From JAXMHN01 sp964578605 (GTDB taxonomy: Bacteria; Verrucomicrobiota; Verrucomicrobiia; Limisphaerales; SIBE01): 18,161 nt of DNA. The number at the start of each line of letters is the position of its first letter. Position 1 is the first letter of the stretch. The position numbers and the translations under genes were made by a program. Under the pieces are notes generated by a model that was not told the origin of the DNA, searched no databases, and worked only from the letters and a program-made list of their open reading frames with translations. The stretch is taken from contig CAZODO010000115.1 of NCBI GenBank assembly GCA_964578605.1, positions 1 to 18,161 of the forward strand. Direction: 5' to 3'. Shown piece by piece: positions 14,881 through 18,161 of the stretch.

Positions 14881-16613
14881 GAAGAGCCCCTCTTGCGTTC
14901 GATGGGAACAGTCGCGCCGGTGTCGCCCAACCCCGCCCATGTCAAACCTTGAAACGCGGGGACGTCACCGGCCATCTGGTTGAACACGCTTTCGATGGTG
15001 GGAAAGCCATCCCGGCCCGAAATCGGAAAGAGCAGTTCATGCAAGACTTCCCACTCCGGCCGCGCATCCCCAGGCGGTTCGATCGCTTTCATAAACTTCT
15101 GCACACGCCCTTTGACGTTCGTGAACGTGCCGCGCTTCTCCGCATGCGCGCACCCGGGCAGAACGAAATCCGCCGCCTCGGTCGTCGCACTCGGGAAAAG
15201 GCCGCTTACGACCCGGGTCCCCAACTTCGCCAAGAGATCCGCCCCGATCCCGGCTTGGGTCACGTCTTCGCCAAACACGAGCAGCGTCTCGATCGCGCCG
15301 TTCCGGATGCCCTCGGCAATCCGCGGGATGTTCGCTCCCGCCGGCTCCGCTGAAATCCCCAACAGCCGCGCCCCGGTGCTGTTGGGATTCCGATCCGGGT
15401 TCAGGAGCAAATGGTCTCCTTCCCCATGGCGGGGCACTGTGTCGATGATCGCGCCGAGGCGCTTGGCCAGAAGGCTGATCAGGAACAATTCCTCATTCGT
15501 CTGGCGTGCGGAAGCCACGATGGCCACGGTTCCGGGTTTCACCATTTGCAGCCGGGCGGAGAGTTCGCGAAGGGCGTCCGGCCAGCGGGCGGGCTCCCCG
15601 CCGTCCGCCTTGGACACGGGCGTAGCCACTCTGACCAGGCGGTCCGGACGGTTGATCCATTTAAAATTCAGCCGCCCGTAATCGCACATCCAGGTGCTGT
15701 TAACCGCGTCATTCTGGCGCGGTTCGAACCGGTAGATCCTGTCTTCGCGCGACCCGATGATGATGTTGCAGCCCGTGCCGCAACCGGCGCACAGACTCTT
15801 GGTTTCTTTGAGAAACCAGACGCGCATCTTGAACCGGAAATCTTTCGAAGTCAGCGCGCCAACGGGGCAGATGTCCACCGTGTTCAAGGTGTAGTTATTG
15901 TCGAACGGCTTCCCCGGGTAAGCGGTCAGGGTGCTATAGCTCCCGCGGCTGATGATGCCAAGCGCGTCATCTCCCACGATGTCGCGTGTAAACCGGATGC
16001 AGCGCGAACACAGGATGCAGCGTTCGTCGTCCAAGACGATTCTCGGTCCGAGGTCCACCCGTTTGGGCTTGTGCACCTTGGTTTCGACAAAGCGGCTCTC
16101 GGCCTGGCCGAACTGGACCGAATACTCCTGGAGCTTGCATTCGCCGGCCTGGTCACAAATGGGGCAATCCAGCGGATGATTGATCAACAGGAATTCCAGG
16201 ACGCTTTCCCGCATTTGTTTCACCGCCGGCGTGTCGGTGTAAATCTCCATCCCCGGTGAAACCGGGGTTGCACACGCAATGGCGGGGCGGGCGGACTTGG
16301 CGATCTTGGGCGTTCCGTCCGCGTTCAACACAGGTTTGCGGTCCGGACCGATGGCGGGAGTGCCAAATTCGACGAGGCACATCCGGCAGTTCCCCGCGAC
16401 CGGGAGCTTGGGATGGTAGCAATAGTGCGGCACGTCCACTTTGGCCAGCGCGCAGGCCTGGATCATGGTGGTCGGCGCGAGTTTGCCGCTCCAATCCGGC
16501 GTCAGTTTGGGGATCTGCAAGGCCATCCCGTCCACCTTCACCTGGATCATCTCCGGGGTGGGCGGCGCGGCTTTCTTTTCCGTTGTTTCAGCGGAGGACA
16601 TGGGTTGAAACAT
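14877..16613 (-). CDS. nuoG: NADH-quinone oxidoreductase subunit G (complex I), short form
   Basis: 578 residues from the ATG at 16613, which shares one base with the nuoF stop (TGATG); an ATG at 16601 is an alternative. Cluster ligands are visible in order: 2Fe-2S N1b (C65, C76, C79, C114); N5 (H146, C150, C153, C159); N4 (C199, C202, C205, C249). C275-x2-C278-x3-C282 with C310 27 residues later matches the extra N7 cluster found in E. coli and Thermus NuoG. The C-terminal half is a shortened molybdopterin-oxidoreductase-like domain, ending about 200 or more residues earlier than E. coli or Thermus subunits. The part after about residue 330 has no cofactor motif, so it should be structural. 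It transfers electrons from NuoF towards NuoI. Confidence 0.96.
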   Translation of the reverse strand: MFQPMSSAETTEKKAAPPTPEMIQVKVDGMALQIPKLTPDWSGKLAPTTMIQACALAKVDVPHYCYHPKLPVAGNCRMCLVEFGTPAIGPDRKPVLNADGTPKIAKSARPAIACATPVSPGMEIYTDTPAVKQMRESVLEFLLINHPLDCPICDQAGECKLQEYSVQFGQAESRFVETKVHKPKRVDLGPRIVLDDERCILCSRCIRFTRDIVGDDALGIISRGSYSTLTAYPGKPFDNNYTLNTVDICPVGALTSKDFRFKMRVWFLKETKSLCAGCGTGCNIIIGSREDRIYRFEPRQNDAVNSTWMCDYGRLNFKWINRPDRLVRVATPVSKADGGEPARWPDALRELSARLQMVKPGTVAIVASARQTNEELFLISLLAKRLGAIIDTVPRHGEGDHLLLNPDRNPNSTGARLLGISAEPAGANIPRIAEGIRNGAIETLLVFGEDVTQAGIGADLLAKLGTRVVSGLFPSATTEAADFVLPGCAHAEKRGTFTNVKGRVQKFMKAIEPPGDARPEWEVLHELLFPISGRDGFPTIESVFNQMAGDVPAFQGLTWAGLGDTGATVPIERKRGSS

Positions 16614-18046
16614 CAGGAATGCGCCGGCGCCGTTGCGGACGGTTCCGGGCTGCCCGGCGGGACACTCGTGCGTGTCTTTTCGGCCGCGGCGCCGCGGGCG
16701 ACGAATTCGTCTTTGAACTTGGCGACGAAACTTTGCACGGGCCAGGAACAGGCTTCGCCAAAGGCGCAGATGGTCCGCCCTCCCGGGATATTGTCGGCAA
16801 TGTGCAAGAGATAATCCGCGTCCCCTTCTCTGCCCTGGCCCTGGGCAAGGCGGCGCAGGGCCTTGGCCATCCACAGGGAGCCTTCGCGGCAAGGGGTACA
16901 TTGTCCGCAGCTTTCATGGGCGTAGAACTCGGACAAGTTCGCCAGCGCTGCGACGATATCAACCGAATCGTCCATCACGATAATGGCGCCTGAGCCGGAC
17001 ATGCTGCCCGCGGCGATCAGCGAATCGAAATCGTATGGCAAATCGAGCACGTCGACCTCCTGCTCGGTTTCTTGGCCATCGAGTCCCCTTCGCCTCAGCT
17101 TGAAGCGTTCGCCGGCCTTGAACACTTTCGCGGAAGAACCGCCCGGAATGAGCGCCTTCAACTTGCGCCCGTCTCTCAGGCCTCCCCCGAACGCGGGATC
17201 GAAAATCAGTTCGCGAAGGGTCGCCTTCCCGACCTCGACTTCGAAATAGCCCGGGCGTTTCACATGGCCGCTCAAGCTGACGATCCGTGTGCCTGTGTTA
17301 TTAGGCGTGCCCAATTTGGCATATTCGGACCCGCCCATGGCGACGATATGCTTCACCGCGCAGAGGGTCTCGACATTGTTCACGATGGTGGGGCACATAT
17401 AGAGCCCAAGCACCGCCGGAAAGTACGGCGGCTTGATCCGCGGGTAAGCCCGTTTCCCTTCCAGGGACTCGATCAAACCCGTCTCCTCGCCACAAATGTA
17501 AGCGCCCGCCCCCCGATGCACGTGAATTTCCAGGTCGTAGCCTGAACCGAGAATATTCTTCCCAAGAAAGTTCTCGGCGCGCGCGTCGGCCAGCGCGCGG
17601 TTCAAGATCTTCGCGCCTTCGGTGAATTCGCCGCGGATATAGATGTAAGCGAGCTTCACGTCGTTCGCGAAGCACGAGAGAATCATCCCCTCCAGCATCT
17701 GGTGCGGGTCCTTGTAAAGGATCTGCCGGTCCTTGAACGTGCCCGGCTCCGATTCGTCGGCGTTGCAGATCAGGTAAATTGGTTTCCCGCTCTTCCGATC
17801 GACGAACGACCATTTCAAGCCGCAGGAAAACCCGGCGCCACCGCGCCCGCGCAGCCCGGAGATCCTTACTTCATCGCGAATCTGCTCCTGGGGGCTGACG
17901 GACCGGCCGTCCGGGTGGGTTTTGGCGGGGAGCGAAAGAGCTTTCTTGAGCACCTCGTAGCCGCCATGACGCCGGTAGCATTCGAGATCCGGCGTGTAGC
18001 CGGGTTCGTCGGCATGCTTAAGTATCAGGCGGTACTCTTGGGGCAT
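16613..18046 (-). CDS. nuoF: NADH-quinone oxidoreductase subunit F (NADH/FMN subunit)
   Basis: 477 residues; it oxidises NADH and passes electrons through FMN to cluster N3. Seen are the nucleotide-binding glycine loop 'SGLRGRGGAGF' (63-73), the FMN region 'CNADESEPGTFKDR' (94-107), 'GAGAYICGEETGLIESLEG' (179-197), and the N3 ligands C380, C383, C386 ('ESCGQCTPCREG') and C427 ('TICAFGEAC'). The last 27 or so residues form a Pro/Ser/Ala-rich tail beyond the family core. The ATG at 18046 starts a typical N-terminus but has no clear ribosome-binding site. At least 115 bp upstream are non-coding, so nuoE is not immediately adjacent, unlike many nuo operons. The promoter for this half of the operon may lie there. 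Confidence 0.97.
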   Translation of the reverse strand: MPQEYRLILKHADEPGYTPDLECYRRHGGYEVLKKALSLPAKTHPDGRSVSPQEQIRDEVRISGLRGRGGAGFSCGLKWSFVDRKSGKPIYLICNADESEPGTFKDRQILYKDPHQMLEGMILSCFANDVKLAYIYIRGEFTEGAKILNRALADARAENFLGKNILGSGYDLEIHVHRGAGAYICGEETGLIESLEGKRAYPRIKPPYFPAVLGLYMCPTIVNNVETLCAVKHIVAMGGSEYAKLGTPNNTGTRIVSLSGHVKRPGYFEVEVGKATLRELIFDPAFGGGLRDGRKLKALIPGGSSAKVFKAGERFKLRRRGLDGQETEQEVDVLDLPYDFDSLIAAGSMSGSGAIIVMDDSVDIVAALANLSEFYAHESCGQCTPCREGSLWMAKALRRLAQGQGREGDADYLLHIADNIPGGRTICAFGEACSWPVQSFVAKFKDEFVARGAAAEKTRTSVPPGSPEPSATAPAHS

Positions 18047-18087
18047 AACGGCAGTGATTCTCAGTCTGGCTTGTTAATGTTCGGAGC

Positions 18088-18161
18088 GCCGGCTTGCAGC
18101 CGGCTTCGTCTCTCGCCGTCGCCACAAACGAGCGGCACCATGAAGCCGGCGGCAAGCCGGC
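18088..18161. repeat. Large imperfect inverted repeat upstream of nuoF, cut by window end
   Basis: Left arm GCCGGCTTGCAGCCGGCTTC (18088-18107) and right arm GAAGCCGGCGGCAAGCCGGC (18142-18161) pair at 19 of 20 positions around a 34-base interior. Each arm also contains internal GCCGGC repeats. The right arm reaches the last base of the window, so the element may extend further. It resembles dispersed GCCGGC-rich intergenic repeats of some verrucomicrobial genomes and the smaller hairpin at 151-167. It lies 41 bases upstream of the nuoF start and may influence transcription from that region. Confidence 0.7.

Noticed and set aside
15411..16259. Long plus-strand open frame opposite nuoG
   Set aside because: It is antisense to the Fe-S cluster region of nuoG. 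The open frame follows from codon bias in GC-rich DNA.

Overview
This GC-rich window reads as chromosomal DNA of a heterotrophic, respiring bacterium. The best guess is the Planctomycetota-Verrucomicrobiota side of the tree, perhaps a Limisphaerales/Pedosphaera-like verrucomicrobium. The guess rests on an HzsA-related beta-propeller/cytochrome c protein with a 'DIQPIF-x3-CxxCH' motif, a two-domain secreted alpha/beta hydrolase, and GCCGGC-type intergenic inverted repeats at both edges. It is an inference from protein style; no phylogenetic marker gene is present.

Layout. (1) Bases 1-207: non-coding left edge with a 14-bp direct repeat and a GCCGGTT hairpin. (2) 208-2577 (+): exported protein with an N-terminal TolB/WD40-like propeller and two CxxCH haem motifs, related to the hydrazine synthase alpha subunit family. 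(3) 2625-4631 (-): exported alpha/beta hydrolase of the acetylxylan-esterase type with a degenerate second hydrolase domain, convergent with gene 2. (4) 4695-6056 (-): Tat-signal-bearing sulfide:quinone oxidoreductase of the SQOR type. (5) 6057-6486: divergent intergenic region with an unusual 11-bp tandem array that folds back on an inverted copy of itself. (6) 6487-6999 (+): small exported protein, unrecognised and possibly a gene fragment. (7) 7000-7372: non-coding, with two short palindromes. (8) 7373-18046 (-): uninterrupted respiratory complex I genes in the order nuoF-G-H-I-J-K-L-M-N, mostly overlapping or a few bases apart. nuoA-E would lie beyond the right edge or elsewhere. (9) 18047-18161: non-coding, with a large imperfect inverted repeat running to the window end.

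How the genes fit together. NuoF takes electrons from NADH, and NuoG and NuoI pass them along Fe-S clusters to quinone at NuoH. NuoH, J, K, L, M and N form the proton-pumping membrane arm. The SQR would feed the same quinone pool from sulfide. The dihaem propeller protein and the hydrolase are exported, and their substrates cannot be told from sequence. No complete new multi-gene system is visible. The items most worth a second look are the 11-bp array with its fold-back arm, the dihaem HzsA-like protein, the NuoM that appears to lack the usual TM7 lysine, and the Tat-exported SQR.
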